This document shows positions 15,738 to 23,470 of a stretch of DNA of 49,601 bases, in pieces. The notes under the pieces are model-generated. The model was not told the origin of the DNA, ran no database searches, and saw only the letters and a program-made list of their open reading frames with translations. The number at the start of each line of letters is the position of its first letter. Position 1 is the first letter of the stretch. The stretch is from the NCBI GenBank assembly GCA_016288005.1, contig JAEEXY010000016.1:1-49601 (forward strand), in the 5' to 3' direction. The translations under genes were made by a program, and so were the position numbers. The DNA comes from Lachnospiraceae bacterium (GTDB lineage Bacteria; Bacillota; Clostridia; Lachnospirales; Lachnospiraceae).

Positions 15738-16720
15738 CACAGCACCTCCAGTATCAAAAGTATAAATAACATAACAGCATAGATTATGCCGCCCATTGTC
15801 AGCGCGTACAGCAGCACCTTACGCTTTGAGATCGGTGTCTCGCCTATCACTTTGCCGTTCTGGCCGTTGACATAGAACAGGTAATCCTTTCCGCCCCATT
15901 TGTAGGTATATACCCAGACCGGGAAAAGCGCGAAATCGATCTGCCCGTCGGCGAGGGAAATATTGCCCGATGAGGGATCGAGCGATCTGTAGCCCGCCAT
16001 CGAATCCCGCAGCAGCACCTGCGCGCTGGATTCGGCCTTTTGTCTCGCGCGGTCGGCGTACGCGTCAGCGGTATTATTGTAGATCTCGCCGAAAAATCCC
16101 GAAAGGAACTTAGGGTCAAAGGCCTCCAGAGCCTCATACTGATAAGGCTCGACCAGATCCATCTTCCAGTCGGGCATCTCCTCGGACGCATCGGCGGGGA
16201 CATTGTCATAGTCCACTTCCATCACGCGCTCTACATCGTAATACGAGGTCTCCGTGCAGTCGTAATCGCCCTCGCGCCATTTGCGCACCTTGGTGCCGGT
16301 TCCCCTGTATTCGCCGCGCGCCCTGAAATCATACAGGAAAAAGGGCACATATCTGCCGACCATATCGCCGAGTGTCTTTTCACTGAGGAACGATATGGGC
16401 GTGAATATCCGCTTTTTAAACTCCTTTTCCATCGCCTCGACGGCCTGCTTCTTGCCGAGCTTGAATGGGATGATCTCGTCCGGCTTGAACCTGTCGCTGA
16501 CTCTTTCGTCAAAGATCAGGTAGTTGCCGCAGAACGGGCATTTCGAGGAACTGACGAACTGTCCGACCGTGATCTCGCCTCCGCAGGAAGCGCAGGTCGT
16601 AAGCGACGCGTCACCGGTCTGCTGCTCGCAGTCGACGCCGTCGCAGAAAGAGCAGTACATCTGCTGTCTTTCCGGCGAAAAAACCATGTATCCGCCGCAG
16701 TTTCTGCATTTAAAAGTCAT
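15737..16720 (-). CDS. Zinc-ribbon membrane-anchored protein (TFIIB-type zinc ribbon)
   Basis: The 327-residue protein starts with two zinc-ribbon-like units: CRNC with CSFC, then CASC with CPFC, all within the first 65 residues. A long soluble region follows, with PFKLGKKQAVEAM and a YVPFFLYDF core, then a WVYTYKWGGKDYLFYVNGQNG segment and a C-terminal hydrophobic anchor (about 303-327). Proteins of this layout are often named TFIIB-type zinc-ribbon or, misleadingly, PriA-like proteins; I see no helicase motifs. It is coupled to the TPM gene by overlapping stop and start codons, so the two probably form one membrane complex. Function is unknown. Confidence 0.82.
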   Translation of the reverse strand: MTFKCRNCGGYMVFSPERQQMYCSFCDGVDCEQQTGDASLTTCASCGGEITVGQFVSSSKCPFCGNYLIFDERVSDRFKPDEIIPFKLGKKQAVEAMEKEFKKRIFTPISFLSEKTLGDMVGRYVPFFLYDFRARGEYRGTGTKVRKWREGDYDCTETSYYDVERVMEVDYDNVPADASEEMPDWKMDLVEPYQYEALEAFDPKFLSGFFGEIYNNTADAYADRARQKAESSAQVLLRDSMAGYRSLDPSSGNISLADGQIDFALFPVWVYTYKWGGKDYLFYVNGQNGKVIGETPISKRKVLLYALTMGGIIYAVMLFILLILEVL

Positions 16721-16804
16721 ATAAACCCTCCGATAGCCGTATCCGGCCCTTCATTCGATATCCTGTATATCCTTTGTAGGTATTATATCTTTTTTTCCTG
16801 AAAT

Positions 16805-16839
16805 TAAAAAGGTCCTTCATGAAAATGAAAGACCTTTTG
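16805..16839 (-). terminator. Intrinsic terminator after the UBA-like/two-component operon
   Basis: A 14-pair stem with one mismatch (16807-16820 with 16825-16838) and a four-base loop. On the minus strand it ends in TTTTTAATTT. It lies 12 bases beyond the kinase stop. Confidence 0.88.
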
Positions 16840-16850
16840 CTGCATTATTC

Positions 16851-18296
16851 TCAAAATGTGCGGGCGAGCAGGATATCGATCCTGGTGCCGAGCTCTTCGC
16901 GCGAGGTAACCTCGAAATGTCCGCCGTGCTTGTCCACGATCCATTTCGCGATCGAGAGACCGAGTCCCGTGCCGTTGTAGGTGCGGGCCTCATCCGCCCT
17001 GTAGAAGCGCTCGAACATATGCGCCACGTCGTTTTCCTTCATGCCGATACCCGAGTCCTGAACCCTCAGATAGACCGAGTTGTCCGGACGGGCACCGACT
17101 CCTAAGATGATCTCATCCTTTTCTTTGGTATACTTCGCGGCATTGTCAACGAGGATGCGCACTGCCTGCTTTAAGAGGCCTTCATCGGCATTGACCAGGA
17201 TGTCCTCATCGGGAAGGCTCAGCCTGTAGATGTGGTTCTCGTCTATCATCAGCGACTCTTCGTAAACCTCGCTCATCAGCATGTTCAGGCTGATCGGAGC
17301 AATAGTGAGCTGTGTCCTGCCCGCATCGCCTCTGGCCAAGAACAGGAGCTGCTCCACCAGATGCTTCATATTCTCGGATTCGTTCTGTATCGCGGTGATC
17401 GACTCGTCGAGGACCTTCTCGTCCTCACGTCCCCAGCGCGCGAGCATGTTCGCGTAGCCCTGGATGACCGCGATAGGTGTCCTCAGCTCATGCGAAGCGT
17501 CGTTGACGAATCTCGCCTGCTGCTTATTGTTTTCCCTGATCCTGATCAGCAGCGAGTTCATAGCGCGCTCGATACCCGCCAGATCCTCGTCCCCGAGCGA
17601 GATAAGCTGCTCGTCGTCGGGCGCTAAGCTGTTGATCTTATTCTCGAGCAGACGGTATTTTTCGTCTGCGGGATCGTAGCCGCCCTGTGCCGGCCCGTAA
17701 GTGCCGGGAGCGGGGCCGTTTTGACCGGGACCGTAACTGCCGGGAACAGGACCGTTTTGACTGCCGTACAGGTTGTATTTATTGTCCGAAAGATCGATCC
17801 TTGCCAGCTCATCCGCCTTTGCGGCGAGATTGTCGAGCGGCTTCAATACCCGTTTTACGGAGGAATTCTCGAACGGATAGCTCGCCCAGTGCATCAGCAG
17901 CTGGAAGAGGAATACCGCGATCATCGTGTAAATGACGGGGCCTGCGTATCTGAACGGATATGACGAAACGATGACCTCGCCGTTTTCCTTATCGGTTACC
18001 GTATATTTTACCGCCGCGAGGCTCTGGGAAACAGGATATCTGCCGCTGCTCTCCTCGTATTTTTCCTCGTCGAACTCCATATTGTAGTCGCGCTCGCGGA
18101 CAGCTATCTGCCCCGTCGCTGCGAATTCCAGCGCCGCAAGCCAGGTAACAAAAACGGCAAGAAGGACAAGCACGTCCTTGGCAAAGCTCGCGCGTATCTT
18201 TTTGCTGACACGGCGCAGGGCCAGCCTCCGGCTAATGGACTTGACCTTTTTGCTCTGGTTGCCGCTGCCGGCATGCTTAGTCCGATTTGATGACAT
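16851..18296 (-). CDS. Sensor histidine kinase with Pro/Gly-rich insertion in HAMP
   Basis: A 481-residue kinase partnered with the response regulator whose gene overlaps it by 20 bases. Order: basic N-terminus, transmembrane segment at about 41-60, external region, second transmembrane segment at about 118-137, the first HAMP helix (about 148-172), then a low-complexity insertion of Pro, Gly, Tyr, Gln and Asn repeats (about 176-210: PGSYGPGQNG, PGTYGPAQGG), an acidic linker and the second HAMP-like helix. HisKA follows with H269 (ASHELRTPIAVIQGY), then HATPase_c (DSGIGM, GTGLGLSI). AGGAG precedes the start within the regulator gene. The insertion could lengthen or loosen signal transfer through HAMP. 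Confidence 0.92.
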   Translation of the reverse strand: MSSNRTKHAGSGNQSKKVKSISRRLALRRVSKKIRASFAKDVLVLLAVFVTWLAALEFAATGQIAVRERDYNMEFDEEKYEESSGRYPVSQSLAAVKYTVTDKENGEVIVSSYPFRYAGPVIYTMIAVFLFQLLMHWASYPFENSSVKRVLKPLDNLAAKADELARIDLSDNKYNLYGSQNGPVPGSYGPGQNGPAPGTYGPAQGGYDPADEKYRLLENKINSLAPDDEQLISLGDEDLAGIERAMNSLLIRIRENNKQQARFVNDASHELRTPIAVIQGYANMLARWGREDEKVLDESITAIQNESENMKHLVEQLLFLARGDAGRTQLTIAPISLNMLMSEVYEESLMIDENHIYRLSLPDEDILVNADEGLLKQAVRILVDNAAKYTKEKDEIILGVGARPDNSVYLRVQDSGIGMKENDVAHMFERFYRADEARTYNGTGLGLSIAKWIVDKHGGHFEVTSREELGTRIDILLARTF

Positions 18297-18972
18297 AACC
18301 CACTCCTCTGACAGTCTGGATCATCTTCACCCCGAATGCCTCATCTATCTTAGTCCTTAAGAAACGGACATATACATCAACAACATTGGTCTCGCCGACA
18401 TAATCGTAGCCGCAGACCTTTTCCAGCAGAGTTTCACGCGACAGAACGATGTCCCTGTTCTGCAGCAGGACTTTCAGCATGATAAATTCCCTGTTCGTGA
18501 GATTGATCTCCTGACCCGAATATGTCACGCGGTGCTTCGGATCGTCCAGGACAAGTCCCTTCCAGGTATAAACGCCCTCCTGCTCCTCCGTCTGCGCAAC
18601 CGCTGCGCTGCCGTGGAGTTTGAGCGCCACGCGTATACGGGCAAGAAGCTCTTCGATGGCGAAGGGCTTCGTTATATAATCGACCGCGCCGGCGTCAAGC
18701 CCCGCGACCTTGTCCATGACGGCATCTCTGGCCGTAAGAAGGATAACGGGCGTGCTGTGCGTCTTGCCCAGGCGTCTGAGCACCTCGAGCCCGTTCAGCT
18801 CGGGAAGCATGATGTCCAGGAGAATAAGGCTGAAATCATTGTTTTCCGCCATTTCGAGCCCTGTTCGCCCGTTAAATGCCTTGCTGACCTTATAACCCTC
18901 ATGGATCAGCTCGAGTTCAATGAATCTCGCCAGTTTTTCTTCGTCTTCAACGATCAGAATGTGTTCGTTCAT
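18277..18972 (-). CDS. OmpR/PhoB-type response regulator
   Basis: A 231-residue regulator. The receiver domain has IVEDEE, phospho-acceptor D53 in LLDIMLPELNG and a conserved lysine in ITKPFAIEEL. The DNA-binding domain ends in VRGVGYVIKSD. Two ATGs sit side by side; I take the second (18972), because AAGGAAG lies only one base from the first and about five from the second. The gene lies 30 bases after the UBA-like membrane protein gene and overlaps the kinase gene, so all three are one leftward operon. This suggests the two-component system senses or controls something connected to that small membrane protein. Confidence 0.93.
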   Translation of the reverse strand: MNEHILIVEDEEKLARFIELELIHEGYKVSKAFNGRTGLEMAENNDFSLILLDIMLPELNGLEVLRRLGKTHSTPVILLTARDAVMDKVAGLDAGAVDYITKPFAIEELLARIRVALKLHGSAAVAQTEEQEGVYTWKGLVLDDPKHRVTYSGQEINLTNREFIMLKVLLQNRDIVLSRETLLEKVCGYDYVGETNVVDVYVRFLRTKIDEAFGVKMIQTVRGVGYVIKSD

Positions 18973-19002
18973 CATGCTTCCTTTTCCGCTGAAATATATC
19001 TA

Positions 19003-19548
19003 TTACAGCTTTTTGTATTCGGTTACTACTTTTTCCTTTACCTGCTCGGCGAGATCTCCCGCCTTGCCTGCTACGTCGTTGGCCGCCTTCATCTCGTCCT
19101 GACCCTCGAAGGAATACTTGCAGTCGAGGAACAGTGATACGATAACGGCGATGATGGCCGCATACCATGCGAAGAGAACGATAAGGATCGCTGCAAGGAT
19201 CGGGATCCTCATGATGCGCTCGCCCTTGCGGTCGATAGCGAGATAGTTGACGGTGCTCTTGTGGAAGAGGGCCTTGATCTTGTCGCCGAAAGTCCTGCCG
19301 TCACCCGGTCTGCAATCTCTCTGCGCATTTGCGTCGCAGCCTGCGTAGTTCTGCGCGTTCTGCTGCTGATCCGCGGTATATGCGGTGTTGTAGCTGGCGC
19401 TGCCCTGCTGGCGGGTCTTGCCCTCACGCTCAAGGAGGATCATCGCGTCGAGGATGTCTCCGTTCGCTCTCTCAAGCGCGTCCTTTGCTTCCTCGTAGCT
19501 TACGTTTGCTCTCTCTCTTAACTTATCAACTTTCTCGAACATATCCAT
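19003..19548 (-). CDS. UBA-like / DUF4342-type membrane protein
   Basis: A 181-residue protein. Residues 1-45 (EKVDKLRERANVSYEEAKDALERANGDILDAM) form a three-helix UBA/TS-N-like motif as in elongation factor Ts and DUF4342 proteins. A Gln/Asn/Ala-rich linker follows. A cytoplasmic stretch with FGDKIKALFHKSTVNYLAI precedes one or two membrane segments (about 113-145), and an amphipathic, charged C-terminus ends the protein. DUF4342 proteins have no established function. It is the first gene of an operon with a response regulator and kinase. The ribosome site is weak (AAAGAA), leaving a start at the ATG two codons later possible. Confidence 0.8.
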   Translation of the reverse strand: MDMFEKVDKLRERANVSYEEAKDALERANGDILDAMILLEREGKTRQQGSASYNTAYTADQQQNAQNYAGCDANAQRDCRPGDGRTFGDKIKALFHKSTVNYLAIDRKGERIMRIPILAAILIVLFAWYAAIIAVIVSLFLDCKYSFEGQDEMKAANDVAGKAGDLAEQVKEKVVTEYKKL

Positions 19549-19779
19549 AATTCTTTAACCAGCCTTTCTTTATCTGCTCTGTACATTTCGGTTCATTTTT
19601 CTGTCTGTGTCATTGGCCTGTTGACAAGAACCACTATACATGAGCTTTCTTAAGAGGTCTTTTAAGTTAAATTAAAAAAAGATTAAAAACACAGATATTT
19701 TTTAAGATTCCTTTCGGTTAAAATAATAATATACCAGTTTGCCCCATTTTTACAGCATTTTCGCGAAGGGAGAAACCAC

Positions 19780-20316
19780 TTGTTATTATACCACTATTAT
19801 GAAAAAGAAAACGGGCCATTAAGGAGTATCTCCGAACTCACCGATGAAGCGGCTGAAAAAGTGCTCCAAAAGATCCGTAAAGAAAAGGCCGACTGCTTCT
19901 TAGCAAAACGGCCCGATGATTATGTTCAGAAAAGAAGGCGTTTCGAAGCAATCCTGCGCTCGGAATTCTTAAAGGCCGGCGGCCTTATCGAGCGGGAAAC
20001 GCCGCATTATTTCGTGGTGGAGGAATGTCCCTTCTTCCTTAAATGGTACAGGGATCCGGCATGGATCACCATCGACACCGCAGAACTCGATCTGAGGACC
20101 GTATCGTTTACCTACGGAGATTCACATCCGACCTTCAGCGGGAACGTAAAAGACGGAAAAGAATACCGCAACCGCCTCTACACCTATGACGAGATACTCG
20201 GGATCATCGAAAAATACGGGCTTCCGCAGATATGGAACCCGGACTTCAGATATGGTCCCGAATGCTATGTAGAGGTGCAGATATGGAGCGACCGCGGACT
20301 GGTAAAGTGGCTTTAA
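19780..20316 (+). CDS. Hypothetical protein, 178 aa
   Basis: I do not recognise the family. The likely start is a TTG at 19780 with GGGAG seven bases upstream; there is no early in-frame ATG that keeps the N-terminus. The protein is soluble, rich in aromatic and charged residues, with a helical N-terminal half (ISELTDEAAEKVLQKIRKEK) and a C-terminal half of likely beta strands (YGDSHPTFSGNV, YTYDEILGIIEKYGLP, YVEVQIWSD). The composition is normal for the region, so recent transfer is not indicated. It converges with the ferredoxin gene, overlapping its end by four bases. It could be an immunity- or nuclease-associated small protein, but nothing in the sequence says so. Confidence 0.72.
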   Translation: MLLYHYYEKENGPLRSISELTDEAAEKVLQKIRKEKADCFLAKRPDDYVQKRRRFEAILRSEFLKAGGLIERETPHYFVVEECPFFLKWYRDPAWITIDTAELDLRTVSFTYGDSHPTFSGNVKDGKEYRNRLYTYDEILGIIEKYGLPQIWNPDFRYGPECYVEVQIWSDRGLVKWL

Positions 20317-20789
20317 GCCAGTATCCCCCTGCGATCCGTTATCGCGCCCCTCGGGCACTTCACCGCGCACATACCGCAGGAAAGACACAGGTCTTCCTTA
20401 ATATGGGCCAGATTATCCTGCACGGTGATCGATCCTGCCGTACAGGTTTTTTCACATATACCGCAGCCGATGCAGGCGGTCTCACACTGCTTGCGCGCTA
20501 TGGCACCTGGCTCACGGTTTGAGCAGGTTACGGTAACATAATTATAAATCTCATGGATGCGGATGACCTCGCGCGGACATACCTTAACGCATTTTCCGCA
20601 GGCCATGCACTTTGCTTCGTCAACCTCCGCAACGCCCGCGGCATTGATATGGATCGCGTCGAACTTACATGCCTCGACGCACTGTCCGCAGCCCACGCAG
20701 CCGTAGCGGCAGGGATCCTCAAGATTGACTTTGCAGTTCTTATTGCATGCGACATACGCCGCCTTATAAGGAAACTTCTTACTTGCCAT
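20313..20789 (-). CDS. Ferredoxin with four 4Fe-4S motifs (RnfB-like)
   Basis: A 158-residue electron carrier with four CxxCxxCxxxC motifs: C31-C41, C61-C71, C106-C116 and C135-C145, two of them followed by proline as in bacterial ferredoxins. The layout resembles the C-terminal half of RnfB, but there is no membrane or Rnf gene here. It follows the fused molybdenum hydroxylase gene by 36 bases in the same direction, with AGGAG before its start. The likely role is to carry electrons from that hydroxylase, which lacks an FAD domain. The alternative is an unspecific ferredoxin pool member. It is the last gene of the leftward molybdenum operon. Confidence 0.88.
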   Translation of the reverse strand: MASKKFPYKAAYVACNKNCKVNLEDPCRYGCVGCGQCVEACKFDAIHINAAGVAEVDEAKCMACGKCVKVCPREVIRIHEIYNYVTVTCSNREPGAIARKQCETACIGCGICEKTCTAGSITVQDNLAHIKEDLCLSCGMCAVKCPRGAITDRRGILA

Positions 20790-20825
20790 ATGCTCTCCTC
20801 GCTGTGCTGATACGACCTGTCCGGT

Positions 20826-23411
20826 TTATTTATCTCTCTTTCTCTCGTACGGATTGCCCTTGATCGGCAGTTCAAACGAACGCACGCCGTCGAGCCTGTA
20901 ATACGCGTCGGCGATCGCAGGCGCGGTCGGGATCGAGGTGATCTCGCCTATGCCTATCGCTCCGCCCGCAACCTTGAGTCCGGGCTTGTCCACGACTATC
21001 GCCTTGATCTCGGGGATCTCATGCGCGCGGAAAAGTCCGAGTGAGCCGTATTTCTCGATCGGTTTACAGTTCTCGTCGATCGGGTACTGCTCGGTCAGCG
21101 CATAGCCCATGCTCATGACCACTCCGCCCTCGATCTGACCTTCGACAGACAGCGGGTTTACCGCTTTGCCGACGTCATGTGCCGCCACAAATTTCTCTAT
21201 TTTGCGTGTCTTCGGATCCAGAATGCACATCTGCGTCGCGTAGCCGTAAGCCACGTGCGAAACGGGATTGGGCACATTCGCGCCGAGAGGGTCGGTCTTT
21301 GCGAGATACTCGCCGTAAAACTCCTGTCCGACGAGGTCTTTCAGCGTCTTTCCTTTTTTGGCCTCCATGAGCTTCTCGCAGGCCCTGCGCGCCGCTTCGC
21401 CCGTGATCATGGTCTGGCGCGAGCCGGAAGTGTCGCCCGAATCAGGCGCGATCCAGGTATTGCTGCGCTCGTAAACTATATCTTCACGCGGGATATCCGT
21501 GTTTGTAACGACCATCTGCACGAGAACGGTTCCGAGTCCCTGTCCGATGCACGACGCTCCCGAATATATATGGACCTTTTCATCGGCCTCAACTATGAGC
21601 TTCGCGCGGCCCCAGTCGGGAATACCGACACCGACGCCCGCGTTCTTCATCGCGCAGGCTATGCCGACGGGCTTGCCTTCCGCGATCGCCTTATCATAGT
21701 CGTCTTTGATCGCCTCAAGTGTCTCGACCAGTCCCGTCGACTCATCGACGATCTGGCCGTTCGGCAGTACTCCGCCGGGTCTGATCGCGTTGCGGTATCT
21801 GATCTCCCATGCGGAAATGCCAATCTTTTCCGCCATCATATTGAGCAGCGTCTCGGTAGCGAAACAGGTCTGCGTCACGCCGAAACCGCGGAACGCGCCC
21901 GCGGGCGGATTGTTCGTATAGTATGCGGTACCTTCGATCTCGAAATTCTCATAGGCGTAGGGCCCTGCGGCATGCGTACACGCGCGCTCCAGCACTGGTC
22001 CGCCCAGCGACGCGAATGCGCCGGTATCCGACTCGACCTTTGCCTTAACGCCCATGATCCTGCCGTTTTCGTCGCAGCCCATCGTAAAATCCATAACGAA
22101 ATGATGGCGCTTCGGGTGGATGAGCAGTGATTCGGCACGTGTGAGCTTAACCTTTACAGGGCGTCCCGTCCGGTACGCGAGCAGCGCCGCATGATGCTGA
22201 ACGCTCATATCCTCCTTGCCGCCGAAGCCGCCTCCTACGAGGGCGTTCTGTACCTTGACCTTTTTCGTGCCGAGCATCAGCGTGACCTCATGCAGCGTCG
22301 TATGCGCGCTCTGGTCGCTCGAGTACATCATTACATCGCCATCGTCGTCGATAAACGCGACGGCGCACTCGGGCTCAAGAAACGCATGCTCTGTCCACGG
22401 TGTCTCAAAATGCTCGGTGATCACGTGCTTTGATGCCTTTATCGCTCCGTCGGCGTCACCTCTCGAGACATGCTTGTATGCCTGGATATTGTTCTCTTCT
22501 TCGTCGAAAACCTTCGGCGCGCCCGGCGCCTTGGCCTCCTCTATAGTGTGAACATGGGGCAGGACCTCATATTCGACCTTTATCAGTTTTTTCGCTTTTT
22601 CCAGCGTCTCACGGTCCTCGGCCGCCACCAGCGCGACCGCGTCCCCGAGATAATGCGTCAGCCCGCCGACGGGGATCAGCGTATACTGATCGTGCTTTAA
22701 GTGACCAATCTTATTCTCGCCCGGAATGTCGTCCGCTGTGAGCACCGCAGCCACGCCCGGAAGCGCCTTTGCGGCGGTGGTGTCGATCGAGAGGACTCTG
22801 GCTCTGGGATACTTGCTGCGGAGCGCCGAACCGTAGAGCATGCCGTCCATGTAATAGTCGTCGGGATATTTGCCGTAGCCCTGTACCTTTTCGGGAACAT
22901 CGAGCCTGTGAACGCGCTGGCCCATGCTCCAGTCGGTGGTCCCGGGCTCGGGGATCACGCCGGTCCGCATGATCTCTGCCGCCAGCTTTACCGCAGCGAT
23001 TATCTTAACATAGCCCGTGCAGCGGCAGTAATTGTTGCGCAGGGCATACCTTATCTCGGCTTCGGTGGGATCGGGATTCTTATCGAGCAGCGCCTTTGTG
23101 CAGAGCACCATACCCGGAATGCAGAAGCCGCACTGAACCGCTCCGGCCTCACCGTAGGCAAAGGTGAAAACCCTGGTCTCCCATTCGGAAAGCCCCTCCA
23201 CGGTGATTATATGCCTGCCGTCGAGCATATCGAGTCCGGGCACGCAGGCCTTTATGGTCTCTCCGTCGATGATGACCGTACATGCGCCGCACGCGCCCTC
23301 GCTGCAGCCGTCCTTTACCGAAGTAAGATGCAGCTCATCGCGCAGGAACCGCAGCAGCTTCTGCCTGGAATCCCTGGTGTATTCCTTGCCGTTTACATAA
23401 AATGTTGACAT
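20826..23411 (-). CDS. Selenium-dependent-type xanthine dehydrogenase, fused 2Fe-2S and molybdenum domains
   Basis: An 861-residue molybdenum hydroxylase. The N-terminal domain binds two [2Fe-2S] clusters (C36, C41, C44, C56; and C94, C97, C129, C131). The molybdopterin part has VGGGFGGKED, GAFRGFG, the GQG motif, and the C-terminal GIGEI with the catalytic glutamate. No FAD domain is present or encoded beside it. This length and fusion match the selenium-dependent xanthine dehydrogenase group; such enzymes need a labile selenium atom, not selenocysteine, so no special codon is expected. The neighbours YqeC, YqeB-MocA and a ferredoxin support this. The substrate could be xanthine, hypoxanthine or another N-heterocycle. 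GGAGG lies just before the start. Confidence 0.88.
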   Translation of the reverse strand: MSTFYVNGKEYTRDSRQKLLRFLRDELHLTSVKDGCSEGACGACTVIIDGETIKACVPGLDMLDGRHIITVEGLSEWETRVFTFAYGEAGAVQCGFCIPGMVLCTKALLDKNPDPTEAEIRYALRNNYCRCTGYVKIIAAVKLAAEIMRTGVIPEPGTTDWSMGQRVHRLDVPEKVQGYGKYPDDYYMDGMLYGSALRSKYPRARVLSIDTTAAKALPGVAAVLTADDIPGENKIGHLKHDQYTLIPVGGLTHYLGDAVALVAAEDRETLEKAKKLIKVEYEVLPHVHTIEEAKAPGAPKVFDEEENNIQAYKHVSRGDADGAIKASKHVITEHFETPWTEHAFLEPECAVAFIDDDGDVMMYSSDQSAHTTLHEVTLMLGTKKVKVQNALVGGGFGGKEDMSVQHHAALLAYRTGRPVKVKLTRAESLLIHPKRHHFVMDFTMGCDENGRIMGVKAKVESDTGAFASLGGPVLERACTHAAGPYAYENFEIEGTAYYTNNPPAGAFRGFGVTQTCFATETLLNMMAEKIGISAWEIRYRNAIRPGGVLPNGQIVDESTGLVETLEAIKDDYDKAIAEGKPVGIACAMKNAGVGVGIPDWGRAKLIVEADEKVHIYSGASCIGQGLGTVLVQMVVTNTDIPREDIVYERSNTWIAPDSGDTSGSRQTMITGEAARRACEKLMEAKKGKTLKDLVGQEFYGEYLAKTDPLGANVPNPVSHVAYGYATQMCILDPKTRKIEKFVAAHDVGKAVNPLSVEGQIEGGVVMSMGYALTEQYPIDENCKPIEKYGSLGLFRAHEIPEIKAIVVDKPGLKVAGGAIGIGEITSIPTAPAIADAYYRLDGVRSFELPIKGNPYERKRDK

Positions 23412-23470
23412 AGAACCTCCATATCCGAATGCCCCGGTAATACCTTTAATTACCCTGCTTCATCGGAGCA

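Noticed and set aside
19621..19642. TTGACA followed by TATACA upstream of the 19780 gene
   Set aside because: The spacing is only eight bases, too short for a sigma-A promoter.
20826..23411. Search for a selenocysteine UGA codon in the selenium-type hydroxylase
   Set aside because: The frame is uninterrupted, and this enzyme group carries labile selenium at the cofactor, so no UGA or SECIS element is expected.
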